Shown here in pieces: positions 34,800 to 47,289 of a DNA stretch of 64,000 bases. Position numbers and translations under genes: made by a program. The stretch lies in contig CACVBU010000490.1 of the NCBI GenBank assembly GCA_902728285.1, positions 457,501 through 521,500 on the forward strand, given 5' to 3'. This stretch comes from Clytia hemisphaerica. Taxonomy: Eukaryota; Cnidaria; Hydrozoa; Leptothecata; Clytiidae. A model generated the notes under the pieces. That model had not been told where the DNA came from and made no database searches. It saw only the letters and a program-made list of their open reading frames with translations. Positions within the stretch are counted from its first letter, which is position 1. Every line of letters starts with the position of its first letter.

Positions 34800-35690
34800 T
34801 GATTGTCCAAAACCCGTAACCTTTGTAGCTTGAGGGAAGAAAAAAATTAGAGTTTTTGGGTCTGCCAAAAAAACGCCTAGTCAAAATTTTTTCATCTTCG
34901 CAGGATCCATTCCCAACCTCGATAGACATCTTTTTGTCTAGGGTTTTTTTTGGCAAGTTCTTCCTTCGAAGAATATTGAGAAAAAATATTAGGGCTTGCG
35001 CTCTCGCAGGCGGCCTAGACTCGCTTTCGTTTTGTATAATTTTATAATAACGTATAAGGTAGCGTAATTCATGCAAAAATAACAATCTTTTTATTTTTAT
35101 TTTCAGGCATGCCGCCAAACTTTGACGTCATTGTGTATGGATTTAGCATGAACAATAGGACCGACAGATTTGACAAAAGGAACAAACAATAAGACAATCC
35201 GAGAATCTTACGATCAGGGCATTTTGTCTCCACCAGATATCACGCCCACAGAAGACGCTGTTTAAAAAAATAGTGTTTATTTTGCGAAATATATAAACAT
35301 TTTCTAATTATGGTCTACAAAAATTAACATTTCTAGCATTTTGATAATGGAAACTTGAATTAATAATGAAGAAAAAAACAAACCATTTCAATTTTATTAT
35401 GTTTAACCCACGGATAAAAAGTATTTTCCTATTTATTACAGTACGTAACTTTACGTTTCCCGACTCACTAACTCCCATGGGAATTCGGATTGTAAACCCG
35501 AAGATTGGTTAATTTCGGAACATTTTCATAATGGCAGATAACTTAGAAGTGTCTACTGTGGAAAGGTTGTGTGAATTTTTTGATGTCAGTGTTAATTTTG
35601 TTGGTTGATGGCTTGCTGAATCTGGCAAGAAAAAAGTAAACAGGTATAGCTTTTTCTAACCAAGAATCTGAAAATTTCATTCTTCCCAGT
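34800..35690 (-). mobile_element. Diverged copy of the CAGTG...CACTG element
   Basis: Same orientation as 47406-48185. Shares TTTTTTCATCTTCGCAGGAT, GGTTAATTTCGGAACA, TCATAATGGCAGATAA and CAGGTATAGCTTTTTCTAA, but is much more diverged and the ends were not resolved. Confidence 0.65.
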
Positions 35691-37386
35691 AAATGTGAAA
35701 ATGAAAAACGAAGAAGCTTTTGTTTTCTAATCATCTTTTTAATCTGCCATGAAGTGTTCAATCCCGAGAAATCATATTCAGCTTCAATATACTACTAAAC
35801 TTCTCAAATCTGCTTAAATCTAGCTCATTTTGATCTTAGACTTTTTTGATTTTAGACTTCTTAATTATTGAATAAAGCATATATTTATTTATTATTTTTT
35901 ATTGAATTTATTATTTTTTATTGAATTGCACACCCTGGACTGAACGTGCGGTCCGTGCAGCATACTTTAAATGATCAGCGGCCTGGCAATCGCATGGCAT
36001 GGGCGTCAATTTCTCCATCCCTATATTCCACCCGCTTTCATGCAAACTTATGCGTTAACTTGCGACAACGTGTTTACTTATTTGGCCGCGCGGTTTGTTT
36101 GTACAGGGATAGAAATATTTTTTCACTCCCCAGACATTTGTCCCATATTTTTCTGTATAGACTTGAACTCGTATATCAAGATGACAGGATTTCGATGACA
36201 GGATTTCGAGTACGGGTCAATTTTACTTTCGTTTTGAGTGGTTTCATTTTCAATTTCAAGCCAACATCATAGCAACGGGGTGCTCACCCATAGTTACAGG
36301 GATTTGTGCAAAAAACTAAACATAGAAGATTTTCCAAATCTCCCATTTCGATTAATGCAATTAAAAATGAATCTTTTTCAACTGTTTCACTCTTTTGCAC
36401 CTATTCTTCAAAATGAAAATAATTTTAAGATTTCAAGTCTTTTATTCAATGATTTTTTACGGCACTTTGTTGTCGCATCAAATTCCCGCTTTCTTCAGTA
36501 AATTGATAATGAGACAAAACCTAAGCTACTAATGATCACGGATTGAAACAATTGAAGCGTGGGATCTTACAGCCGCCCGTCGTGCAAGGCACTGAGAGGC
36601 CACGGGTGCCAAAAAGAAAGGCTGCGAAGGAGTGCCGGGAAGCAATCAATAAACCACTTTCGTTTTTGTTGCAGATTTCCATATAAACTTCTCTCACAAA
36701 CATTACACGTCTGAGAGTCAGGTAAACGATATACCGTGAGTGGTCCTAAATCCGACAGCCCTGCCTAATTCTGACCCCTCAAATAACTGCTATGAAAAAA
36801 ACTTTTATGTTTACAAACATTCCCTCTCCAAGTTGAAAAATAAACTATTGCAAGAACTCTTGAAACAAAACATCTAACAATATGACAATTAATGTGATCA
36901 AAAGAGTGTGCCAAGCCCACGCTGATAACTATCAAAAATCTTTGTTTTTCAATCAGCTATTGCAGCTCAATAAATCAATGAAATAATTTGAAATAAAAAG
37001 TAAACAAACCTTGAACCTTTCATGAATCCAAATAAATAAAAGTATTCATCTAAAGTGAAGATTACATTTCAAATTAAAACGATTTCCAAACCAACCTAAA
37101 GTCAGTGTCTGCCAACTAAAAATTTCTCTACGGGGTCACTGGCAAGGAGTTACGACTTCAGACTTTAAGATTCCAATTCTTGTATAGGCTGCAACTACAC
37201 TGCCAAATGATCTGTATTACAAATACTTCCGAATGGGTCAATAAGTTAAGAAAATGAAATTATCATCTAGCACGGGGGTTTTGTTTTTAAAAACAAACTT
37301 CAAAATAAAATTGTTAATGAACTTGTTACTTAAAATATCACTTACTTACATAATTTAGTTATGATATAACACCCCTTTCTTAAATA

Positions 37387-37565
37387 GACCTTTTTTCAAA
37401 GAGGCCACCCTGTTGAATAATTATGTAGTCCAGCAGAAAAACAATGATAAAACCATGCATAATTATTACAATATGCATGATACAGTAGTTATGCATGGCT
37501 ATATCATTGTTTTTATGGCTGGACTACATAATTATTCAAAAGGACGTCCTCTTTGAAAAAAGGTC
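37387..37565. mobile_element. Long palindromic MITE flanked by TA
   Basis: A near-complete hairpin: GACCTTTTTTCAAAGAGG at the left and CCTCTTTGAAAAAAGGTC at the right, with AATAATTATGTAGTCCAGC and its inverse inside, flanked by TA. A near-identical second copy is at 41753-41931. Confidence 0.88.
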
Positions 37566-37769
37566 TATAAATGGCCTCTTAAAGTCTTTTATGTTTGCCG
37601 CAAGAAGGGAGAAGCATTTAATTTGACCCCCGGCTTTTTCTCTATTTTTCTAGCTAATTCCTGCGTGTTAGTGTAGACACAACTTTAATCCGGGGAAATG
37701 AAGCGTTCTCATTGGTCTAGAATCATGGATGGTCACGTGATCAGAATTTTTATCCAGGGAAATACTGTC

Positions 37770-40700
37770 AGTCAGTACCTTTAGCCAAATTAGGAACATT
37801 TTTCTTACTTTTACCAGGATTCCTAATTAGGAATCCTATTCCTAATTAAGAAGAAACAAGAAGCCCAGAGGGCATGAAGGCCCAGCGAATAAAAGTATGA
37901 ACTGAACAAGACTTGAGTAGCAGAGGGGATTTGAACCTGGGGTCGCTATACAAGCCATAGACGCCTTAGACCATTCGGCTATCTCTTATTTACAACAATA
38001 AGAAATAATTCATAATATTTAAATCTTATATACAGAGATGTTTTTTTCCTAACACGTGAACAACTGAACTGTTCACATGATAGAGAAATGTAAAAACAAC
38101 TTTTTTTTAAAAGAACATCTTCCTAAAGAGAAGAAGGTTTGTTACGGTTTGTTACATTGTTTTTCTTAAAACGCACTACATCTGTTATGTTCTTATAGTT
38201 TTAATAGTTAATTGTATTTTCTCCTTTTATGTTTTTAACCAATAAAGACGATTTCAATTGTTTTTTATTCTGTCAATCATGTTCTAACAGCCAATCAAAT
38301 CCTTCACAATCTGAATTAGCCTGTGCTTGAAAACGCCATATATGAAAACGCGTATCGCCTAGTAAATTGTTACACACTGACACCGGGCAGAATGCTAATG
38401 AAAGGCCCAGTACGCTAAAGCTAGCTGGGCCAAAAAATTCCTAATTAGGAAGAAATATTTAAAAGTTTAATATCTCTGAAACGAGCTATATTCGCAAATT
38501 CCAAGTATGACCAATAGATTCGGTATACCAAATATGATAACTGTGCAAAAAATTGAAAAATTTCATTCGCGGATGGTGGAATTATTAACGCCCCAAAAAA
38601 ATAATTCCAATTTAGGAATTAAACGAACTGCCGTTTTTATTATCACGAAGAAAAACAGAAAGTGATTTTCGCGCGTTTTATAAATAAGATGTCAATTTAC
38701 TGGGAGGAGAGGCTGGGAGAAGTGAAGTTTTTTCTAGGAATTATAACTCCGTCCCCCGAGCAAGTCAAGAGCTCAATCTTTCTTTCCCACCTAAATGGAA
38801 AGGCAAGAATCTTATGAAGTACTTTTTAACGTGCGATTTTTTCTATCTTTGGAGAAAATCTAGGTATTTGCTTCATATTCCTAATTGGTCAGCCTAAGCT
38901 GAGCATTCAAATAGGTAAAATTCAGTTCCATAAGACGACAAAAAAAAAATCCGATTTTCCGATCTCACTTCTATTTCTAAACTTTCTTCCGATCGGGTTA
39001 ATTTTTTGGGTACTTTTAGCGTGCCTTGTTTTTACAGATCATAATGTAGTTTCAAGATGGCGGCTCAAGCGATAAGTCAGATGTGATAAGTCAGTGTAGC
39101 ACCAAAGTATTTCCAGTGTAACTCTGTTGCAAGCTTCAATTTCTGTCATTTATTTTTTTAACTCGGCAAATCAAACACATGATTTTCATCAAGGGGATTC
39201 TTTTTCTACATCCTTTGAAGGTTTAAAGCTGTTTGCTCAAGTTTTTGTTTATGTTGAATTTTCTGATATATACTTTTTATTGCTGCTTTTTAATAGTTTT
39301 TGCAATAAAAACATATTTTTCTTGTTTGCCTCTAGGGGGATTGATGGTGTTATAATGTTATTGGGATTTGATAAAGTTTACAAAAGTACAGCTACTGTAT
39401 AAATTTGATATAAAGACTGGATGCAATCGTGCTTTTTTGGACTTGGACGTGTTTGTAATAAAGTCGAATCGCAAAAAAATGTTTGGTTCCCGTCATTTCT
39501 ACTTTAAAAAGTGGGAGTCGTTCGGCCGGTCAGTCGAAAATATTTTTCTGTTAAGAAGCAGCTATACGTCTTGTTGAAAGGGAATTCGTGTGGACTGATC
39601 CAAATTTTAAAATTGAGAAACCGTGGATAAACTGGTGTTTTCGGTTTACTCTCCATTAGCATGCGGCTCTCTACTTCGATTTGAAAACTTTTAAACACAG
39701 AGCGTGCAGAGGTCGACAGTGGAAATCCAGCAAAGCAGCGGAAAAGCTTTCCGACTCTCCAGCTCTATCTGCTGACCGTAAATCAGATGACGGGAATCAA
39801 ATGATGACATCACATCTCCTATTATTTGACTTGCAAAATTATGACAAATGGTCTTTGGAATTTGATCATTTATAATTATATTAATATTAATATATACAGT
39901 TCTTGTTGAAATTGATCAAACTATTTTTCACTTAGTTCCGGACGCAGATTGTGTTTTTCTAACCTTTTTTAACCTTGGCACACATTTTGACTGAATGATG
40001 GAATGGAATGAATGGCGATAACAGTTTATAGATATCTCTTATCAGACTTGCCGAAAGCGGGCTGCCGTCAAGTTACACAACATGCACACTCTCGCCACAA
40101 CTTGCACAGCCATAACAAACAGATCAATCTGGTCTTCATTTAACATTGTTTTAAAGTTTAAAAAACACTGCCAGTGCTTGGCACAGAAGAGAGGACTCCC
40201 AGTTGAAATTAATTCCTACACCGCTACCCTGTTGAATTTATTTATTATGGTTGTGTGTTTATTCCGCCAAGGCGGTAAATCAATCGCCCAAATTCATAGA
40301 CCAATCAAAAGCGAGTTTAAAGCAAAACGGGGGAAAAATGAGCTTCCCCGCATAGTTATGAATTTTAAGTTTTGCTTTCGATTATCATTTGCGACCAGCA
40401 AAGTCTTCAAGATGGTTGTGTGCATGTTGTGTAACTTGACGGTTACTAAACTACAAAATTTATTTACCCAGACTGGAGGGGCCATCCATATAGTATATAC
40501 GTACACAGTGAAGGGGGGGAGAGGGGGTTCAGCAAAAGCGTACATCTATTGTTTAAACAAAGTCATTTCTATTGTTCTCTGCGTACAAGGGGGGAGGGGT
40601 GTCAAATATTTGGAAAATCTTTGCGTACGTACTATATGGACAATGCTAAAGAGAAGTATACTTTGAGCTTCTCGTGGGGGGGGGGTTGGAGGAGCTCTCA

Positions 40701-40970
40701 GGCTTGTTTTACATAATTTTAAATCAAGTTATCAAATGTTTCACATTTTGTACATTATTCAACATATTTAGTCTACTCTGTTTCAGTGCATCTCTTACAT
40801 CTGTTAACCCACTTATTAAAGCGATCTAGCTAAGCTCTATTGGCTGACCTTCCAGCCTCGGCTGGTTTATTAGGAATTTTTTTCTTCCTAATTAGGAATA
40901 AGATTCCTAATTAGGAATACTAGTAAAAGTAAGAAAAATGTTCCTAATTTGGCTATTAAGGTACTGAGGA
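37770..40970. other. Inverted TTCCTAATTAGGAA tracts flanking a gene-less 3 kb
   Basis: 37785-37860 (AGCCAAATTAGGAACATTTT, TTACTTTTACCAGGATTCCT) is inverted and repeated at 40885-40965; each is followed outward or inward by a SINE head. They may be two copies of one element in opposite orientation or the ends of one large element. The 194-codon frame at 40082-40666 inside is not supported as a gene. Confidence 0.45.
37915..37992 (-). mobile_element. tRNA-like sequence, probable SINE head
   Basis: Minus strand GATAGCCGAATGGTCTAAGG (box A) and CCAGGTTCAAATCCCC (box B). The T-arm does not pair well, so a degenerate tRNA or SINE is more likely than a working tRNA. Confidence 0.6.
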
Positions 40971-41119
40971 AGGTGATAACTACTATCCGTATATCTAACA
41001 CTCCTTCTACTCGACTTTTCCTTTCCTATCTTTCTTCTGTATCTTTGCTTCTACTGACTGTTTGAGACTTAGTTTCTCATTTCTGACTAAGTTTTGATAC
41101 CTGTCAATCATTTTTCGAC

Positions 41120-41222
41120 CAATCAAATCATCGCACCGGGTCGGATTCAAACCACCACTAAAGGAAGACCTTGGAATTCGGAAGCCAATACGCTATCCGT
41201 TGAGCCACACTCGCACAGCAGG
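41120..41222 (-). mobile_element. tRNA-like SINE head, Arg-tRNA-like
   Basis: Minus strand GTGTGGCTCAACGGATAGCG (box A) and GTGGTTTGAATCCGACCC (box B). The spacing between boxes is slightly long for a functional tRNA. It is linked to a TTCCTAATTAGGAA-rich tract at 40870-40955. Confidence 0.6.
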
Positions 41223-41752
41223 GGACAAAATTTGGAAATACTTATAGAATGACAAAAAAGACGGGGGTAATGTTATTATAATATGGGTAAAAATACCCTT
41301 TTTTTAACCTTACTGAAATTCGAGCCGTTACTAGCAACCCTGCGGGGCCCAAGGCGCCGCCGAGTATGCACCCGGCACAGTGACAAGCCGTTACTAGCAA
41401 CCCTGACCCTACCTAACTGTTAATGACCCAATACCCCCTGAAAACGGAATTACGGATAGGAAAAAAAATTGTGTTAGATCTACGGATAGTAGATATCACT
41501 TTCCAGGTACTGACTGACTGTGGCGGCAGTTACATCAAAATGCCTCGAAAATGTCAATATGAAAATTGCGTAATCAGAGAACGTATGTCTCGCTCATTAT
41601 CAAAAGGCCGAGACAAACTTTCAATAATTGGATTGTAACATCGAGTTAAGTCTCTTTTGTTAAGTCACCAGGGGGTAAATAAAACAGACCTTGATACATT
41701 TATCGTTCGTTTCAACTTGACGATTCGTTTAAAACTCAGCCTCCTAAATATA

Positions 41753-41931
41753 GACCTTTTTTCTAAGAGGCCACCCTGTTGAATAATTATGTAGTCCAGC
41801 AGAAAAACAATGATAAAACCATACATAATTATTACAATATGCATGATACAGTAATTATGCATGGCTCTATCATTGTTTTTATGGCTGGACTACATAATTA
41901 TTCAACAGGACGTCCTCTTTGAAAAAAGGTC
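41753..41931. mobile_element. Long palindromic MITE flanked by TA, second copy
   Basis: Same as 37387-37565 with only a few differences over about 179 bp, which indicates recent mobility. Confidence 0.88.
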
Positions 41932-42461
41932 TATTTGGGATAGGTAAAATATGTACAAAGAAATTCATACTTTTCCAACCCGGCCAATCTTTAAAAAAGA
42001 AGCGAACAATAAAATGTAATTACCCTTTCCAAATAAACCTCTTTGGTGGCGAGTGTAGTCTACTCTGACGTAATTGTAAAATTTATGTAATGGGAGTTTG
42101 ACATAGTAATGTAATGTTGTTTGGGGAATTATAAAGTTCTCTGGAATTCCGATTGCATTTATTCAGGTTGATTTTTTATGACTTCTAATGGTACTTTTTC
42201 TAACGAGTTTGATTACTCTGTTCTCACACTTACGTCTTTTTTTTTCGCGTCCTTTTTCGTGATTACTTTTATTTATTTTTTTAAAGACAGGTAAGGAGGC
42301 ATATTGATGTAACTGGGCGGCAATGTTTTGCTTTAGTGAGATTGACCATTTTGTTATTTTGATTTGAGCGGGCGAAATTTCTGTACAAACCAAAATATGG
42401 CTTCGTTGGAATACTGGTTGAAACACTTGTGAATCCCAAAAAAAGAGTGTTTTTTTCGAAC

Positions 42462-42481
42462 TCTAACCCTAACCCTAACCT
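42462..42481 (+). repeat. Short interstitial telomere-like tract
   Basis: CTAACCCTAACCCTAACC, about three units of the animal telomere repeat (TTAGGG on the other strand), about 55 bp from the CAGTG transposon. Too short to mark a chromosome end. Confidence 0.7.
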
Positions 42482-42539
42482 GATAATAACCAAATTCCTA
42501 GCCAATCTAATACGTAACCACACCTAAACCACACCCATA

Positions 42540-43362
42540 CAGTGTAGCTGGAACCTCGATATTCCAGGATTAGAAAAAGCTATACCTGTTATCTTTTTTC
42601 TTTAAAGAATCAACAAGCCATCAACATCAATAAATTACACACATTTACTCAGAGAAACTTTTAAAATTATCTGCCATTATGACTTTCTTGAAGCCATTCT
42701 GAAATGAACCAATCGGGTTATGAATCGGAATTCCTATGGGAGTTCTTTTCCGAAATTTGTAAAATAGCTAAGTCGGCAAAAAAACTTTTCCCGGGGGTTT
42801 GAGGGAAAAACAGAACTGCTGTCATTTGTTTTTTATTTAACCAGATATTTAAATTTGGGCTCAAAAATATTTAAATAAATAAGTTAATAGTATTCAATAT
42901 ATTATTTGTATCTATCAGAAAATAAAACACTTACAGAACGACATTGTTTATCATTTGGAATACCCCCGTATTTGGACCATTCTATGGTGGGCGCAAAATA
43001 GGGCGGAAACTAAGTAGCACCCTCAGTGCAAGATTGCCGCCTCATCTTTATTCGCCCGCGCGAGAATGCGAGCTAATCATTTTTTTCTCGCGCGCTCAAG
43101 GGGAAAAGGAAAGTGATCGATATTCTTTGAAGAAAAAACGTCAGAAACAAACCCAAAGACCAAAAGATGTATTTTATTGTTGACAATCGATCCTGTGAAG
43201 ATGAAAAAATTTCTGCTTTGCATTTTTTTCGGAATGCTGAAAAACTCTAATTTCGATCATCCTTTAAGATAAAGAGGTTGCGAGATTTGGGTTAGCGAGG
43301 CAAAAATCGCTAAAAAGCTGGTAAAATCGTAATCCTCAAAAATCGATGTTCCAGCCTCACTG
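42540..43362 (+). mobile_element. 823-bp DNA transposon, CAGTG termini, 5-bp target duplication
   Basis: Left end CAGTGTAGCTGGAACCTCGA and right end TCGATGTTCCAGCCTCACTG are imperfect inverted repeats, flanked on both sides by CCATA. No transposase is visible, so it is non-autonomous. The 5-bp duplication recalls hAT5 or Transib elements, but the superfamily is not assigned. Apparent reading frames inside are repeated in the other copies and are not host genes. Confidence 0.88.
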
Positions 43363-44224
43363 CCATACCCAACCCTACCAGGTCGCCTGCAGGTCCTGAC
43401 ACTATTCCCGCATACCGGATCCAAAAATAGATATATGTCTTTCGCTTTTAATATGATGAAGAAGCCTTCACCGCACCGCCACACACTCACCAACTCACAC
43501 ATTCACTTCACTCTGTAACTTAGACATCCACACACCCACTTCACAAGCAATTTAACGAACTCCTTGCTGAACTGCTAAACAAAATAAAGATCTGTCAAAT
43601 TTGGTCTAGATAACTTGGAAAAAATGGCAAAACAATTATATATCAAGGTATCTTCTTTTTAGAGAGTTTGCTTGTTTTGCTTGCAGAGAGGGAGGCGCAG
43701 CTCTCCTTTTCATAGAAGTCAAATAATTAAGTAATAAAGCTACTCATCTGGTTGACTAGTGCTGTATGCATAGTGCTGATTTTAATATCCTTGAAATGTG
43801 TCATCAAATTAAAATTGTCATCAATCAACAAAAAAAATTTGTTTGAAGTGTCGCTGGGATTTGTTAAAGTTACCTGAAGATTTACGTTGTATAGTTTCTT
43901 CTTTGAAGCACGCCGCGCTGAGAAAACAAAATTTTGCAATCGTCAGCAGAAAGTATCAAGCCTTCTGAACGAAAATGGTAGCACAGTTGCGGTCTAAAAA
44001 TTCAACATGAAGACGCCAAGCTGCGCTCGTTCTGGAAATTAACAGAAACCAAAAAGATCAAACGAGGTAGAATTCATTTTTTCAGATTTTTTTTTCAGTG
44101 AAATATGTACAAAAGGCATTTTGCCTCAAATAAATCATGAATGGTCTAGATTAGATGTATTGTATAAGGGTTGCGAAGCGATCCAGACTCATCATCCGCC
44201 ATCCACCTCAAATAAAATAGACAT

Positions 44225-46164
44225 GACCCTGGACACCGTCGTACATTGCGCGGTGGAGTCCGGTGGGTGTACGGTGGGCGGAGCCTAACCTATTTTTACC
44301 ACCCTACATGTCCCAACGTACACGAAAAATACCGCCGTACATTGTACGGTGGGAAGTCGATCAGATTTCTGAATTCCCACCGTACAATAAGACATGTCAT
44401 GTCAGGCCGCCTTCTTGTATACACCTTAGGCGGAATAAGGGCCTAGGTGCGTATTTTCTCTGATTCCCTCAATCGACGAACGATCAAAAACTAAAAGAAA
44501 AACTCCTCGAAACAAAAAAGCCGAGCGAATGGAAAGAATTTCATCAACTTCGTTCCCAGCGTAACTATCGGCTTTTCGACGTCTACTGATTAGATGCCAG
44601 ATATTTTCACCACAACTTCGTTCGTTTCAAAATTTTTCAAAACATGCTTCTTCTTTTGCGAGAACTAGCGTTCTGTGCTCACACAAACTAAATTATTTTT
44701 CGGAAAGATTACAAATTTTTCCTTGACTCCGACTGACAACGCCACCCTTGTGAGCATGGGTACATCCACCGGACAATCGTACGGTGGCAATTCCGTGTAC
44801 AGTATAGACCTAACTCTTCATACAAAAATTACGGGAAAGGCATGTTTGGACTTTGTACCCTATGCTGCACTCAAGCACTTAAGCCAAAGTCCCGCAAAGG
44901 CGGGACAAAAATCAGTTTTTTGAAGTTTCCAAAAAAACGCCACATAGAAGATCTTTCAAATTCAGTATGTGAATAGAGCAGTAAAAAATACAACTTTTCT
45001 ATTTTTCCTTTTTTTTGCAAAAGTTCTAGGAATGAAAATAAAGGGATAATGATAATTGAATACTATCCATTGATGTCCCGCGGCACTATCGTAAAGCTAG
45101 AATCGCTTCGCGTACTCTTCACTTGAGAAAATGATTGACAGATTGAAGTTTTCACCCGCGCAGGAGTTCGCGGAGCTTTCTCGGCTCAATCCTCGGACCG
45201 CGCTAAAAATGGTAGACTGAGCTGTGATAGATCATTTCGATGGAAGTTGTTGGAATGTTTACAAGGCTCTTGACAGAAAATCGTTTGTTTTATTGTCAAT
45301 GATGACAGTGCGGTTATTAATTTTGTTAGATCTGACAAATTGATGTTTGTGTGCACTTTATAGTTTTGATTCCCATTGAAGAATCATATTCTGGTTTTCA
45401 TGTTATTAGATGCTGTTTTAGAGCTTTAGGTCTACACTGGTGTACGGTGGGATTATGTACGGTGGTGTTCTACAGTGTTTTCGATCTAACCTAAAATACC
45501 ACCGTACACCCACCGGACGCCCACCGGACTCCACCGCGCAATGAAAAATTTACCATATTCTAACGCTAATATAATCTGGATAGGAAACAAATATTAAATT
45601 TGATCTCTTTTTGTTTGTATTTCTAAATTTCAAGATAAAAGGAACTATCTACGAATTATTTTCTTTAACGGCGTTGAATCGACATTGACATATTCAATGA
45701 TGTCATAATCAATGCCGTGCATATTTTGTCAACATCCTTTTCATTGGATAAATACCACTAAAATATACAAGATAAGTAAACATAAATTTATCGCCCGGGA
45801 GCACAGCTTAGCTAAGCGCACCTCTCTTATTCATTATCTAAGAATTGAAGCGGGCAAAGATTACCGCGCGGCTGATAGCGGACGAAGGTTTTTTTGAAGA
45901 TATTTTCAGTTATAATCCAAGGTAGAACAAACTAAACATAGAAAGGGGGTATTTTTTAGTGCTCTATACGATGATCGGTATTTTTTTTGAATTCTATGTT
46001 TAGATTTTTCTACCCAGCCCAGTTTCTATGTACGCGCGCCCTGTTGCTAAGACCTTTGCTTGAAATCGAAAGCGAAACCAAGATTATTTAGTGCACACTG
46101 CCGTTTGCGTAATATCGATAAAGTGAAATGTGGTCCTGACTGATGTACGGTGGTGTCCAGGGTC
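44225..46164. mobile_element. 1.94-kb element with GACCCTGGACACC ends and TACGGTGG repeats
   Basis: Inverted ends GACCCTGGACACCGTCGTAC and TACGGTGGTGTCCAGGGTC; flanks share AATAGACA (44216-44223 and 46168-46175). A second inverted pair, ATTGCGCGGTGGAGTCCGGT at about 44244 and its inverse ending at 45541, lies inside. Many CACCGTACA/TGTACGGTG repeats surround each end. No coding frame. Confidence 0.72.
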
Positions 46165-47289
46165 GTAAATAGACACAGTGAACTAGCTGTATTGTATAAG
46201 GGTTACAATGCGATCCGGACTCCAAATCAACTTGCAAGTTGCTACCAAAATAAGAGATTGGGTGGACAGGCCAAAAGTTTCTCCTCAAATTTTAGAAACC
46301 AAACTAATTTTATTTGAAAGTCCTTATTTACCTTTGTGAGAAAAATGAGGGGTCATTTATTAGAATTGGTTAAGTATTCCCAAAGTTATTCCATTTTCAA
46401 AACACAAAAAAAATCACCTTTTCAAAGAATCGTCTCCTTACACCACGCCAGCAAGAAATAATTTTCAGAAGCACCAGAATCGCGCCAAAAATGGCGGATG
46501 AAATCTAGTCTTCCGTGTGGGGAGTTTTGCCGGTGCGGTCTGAAAATCAGCCTGATGACTGTTAAACTTTAGCTTATCGCTAACGAGCTGGAAATGATAC
46601 CGTGAAGTCGGGTAACTTGCATCAGTGGAGGCTAACATGCATAGCCCTCAAATGAATGGTGCCGTGGTTGAGTCCAGAAGTCATGCTACTTTCTTTGATG
46701 TCAAACCAAATGTTTCATTTTTCCGTGAACTTTGAACCCTTCCAACTTTTTTTCTATTTAAGCTAAAGCGTTCCGGTTTTTACTAAAAGAAAGCCTGTGA
46801 TATCAGCTTTCCAGCGGTATATAACCACAGATATCTAAGCCCGAAGGGCTAGATTTGCAACTTTAAGCTTTCTCCAGCAAAAAAAAGTGAAGCAAAAATT
46901 TGACTTTTTAAATTTCGTGCCGATGGATAGGATCTAGCATTTTAATTGTTTTCGGAGCGCGAGATCAAAAAACGTAGGCGACAAACGCTATTTCACATCT
47001 CTCAAACCGGTGAAATTGCATATTTTAGTCACGTGACTCTGGTAGGAAATCCTTCCAAAGATGAGCTTCACTTTTTGATAAAAGCTGCAAATCTAGCCCT
47101 TCGGGCTTTACAGATATCTGTGTATATAACACTGTGGACACGGGCTAGACAGGAAATTAGTAAATTGCAGAACGTTTTTGCAACATTTAAGAACTCCGTG
47201 GGAGAAAAATAAGTTGTAACTGTTGATGAACAAATGTTTCTGGAAATGGAGGAACAAATAGTTGAAGGCTAAAACTTGGTATGTTTATC

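Noticed and set aside
37915..37992. Functional tRNA gene
   Set aside because: Box A and B are present but the T-arm and acceptor stem do not pair properly; more likely a SINE or tRNA relic.
40082..40666. 194-codon plus-strand frame
   Set aside because: No recognisable domain, runs through low-complexity G-rich tracts (GGGGGGGAGAGGGGG), and lies between inverted repeats; no splice or homology support.
42462..42481. Chromosome end
   Set aside because: Only about three TTAGGG units with unique sequence on both sides; interstitial.
42944..43183. Pair of similar 70-80 codon frames at 42944-43183 (+) and 47585-47809 (-)
   Set aside because: They are the same segment of two copies of the non-autonomous CAGTG transposon; similarity reflects element identity, not a gene family.
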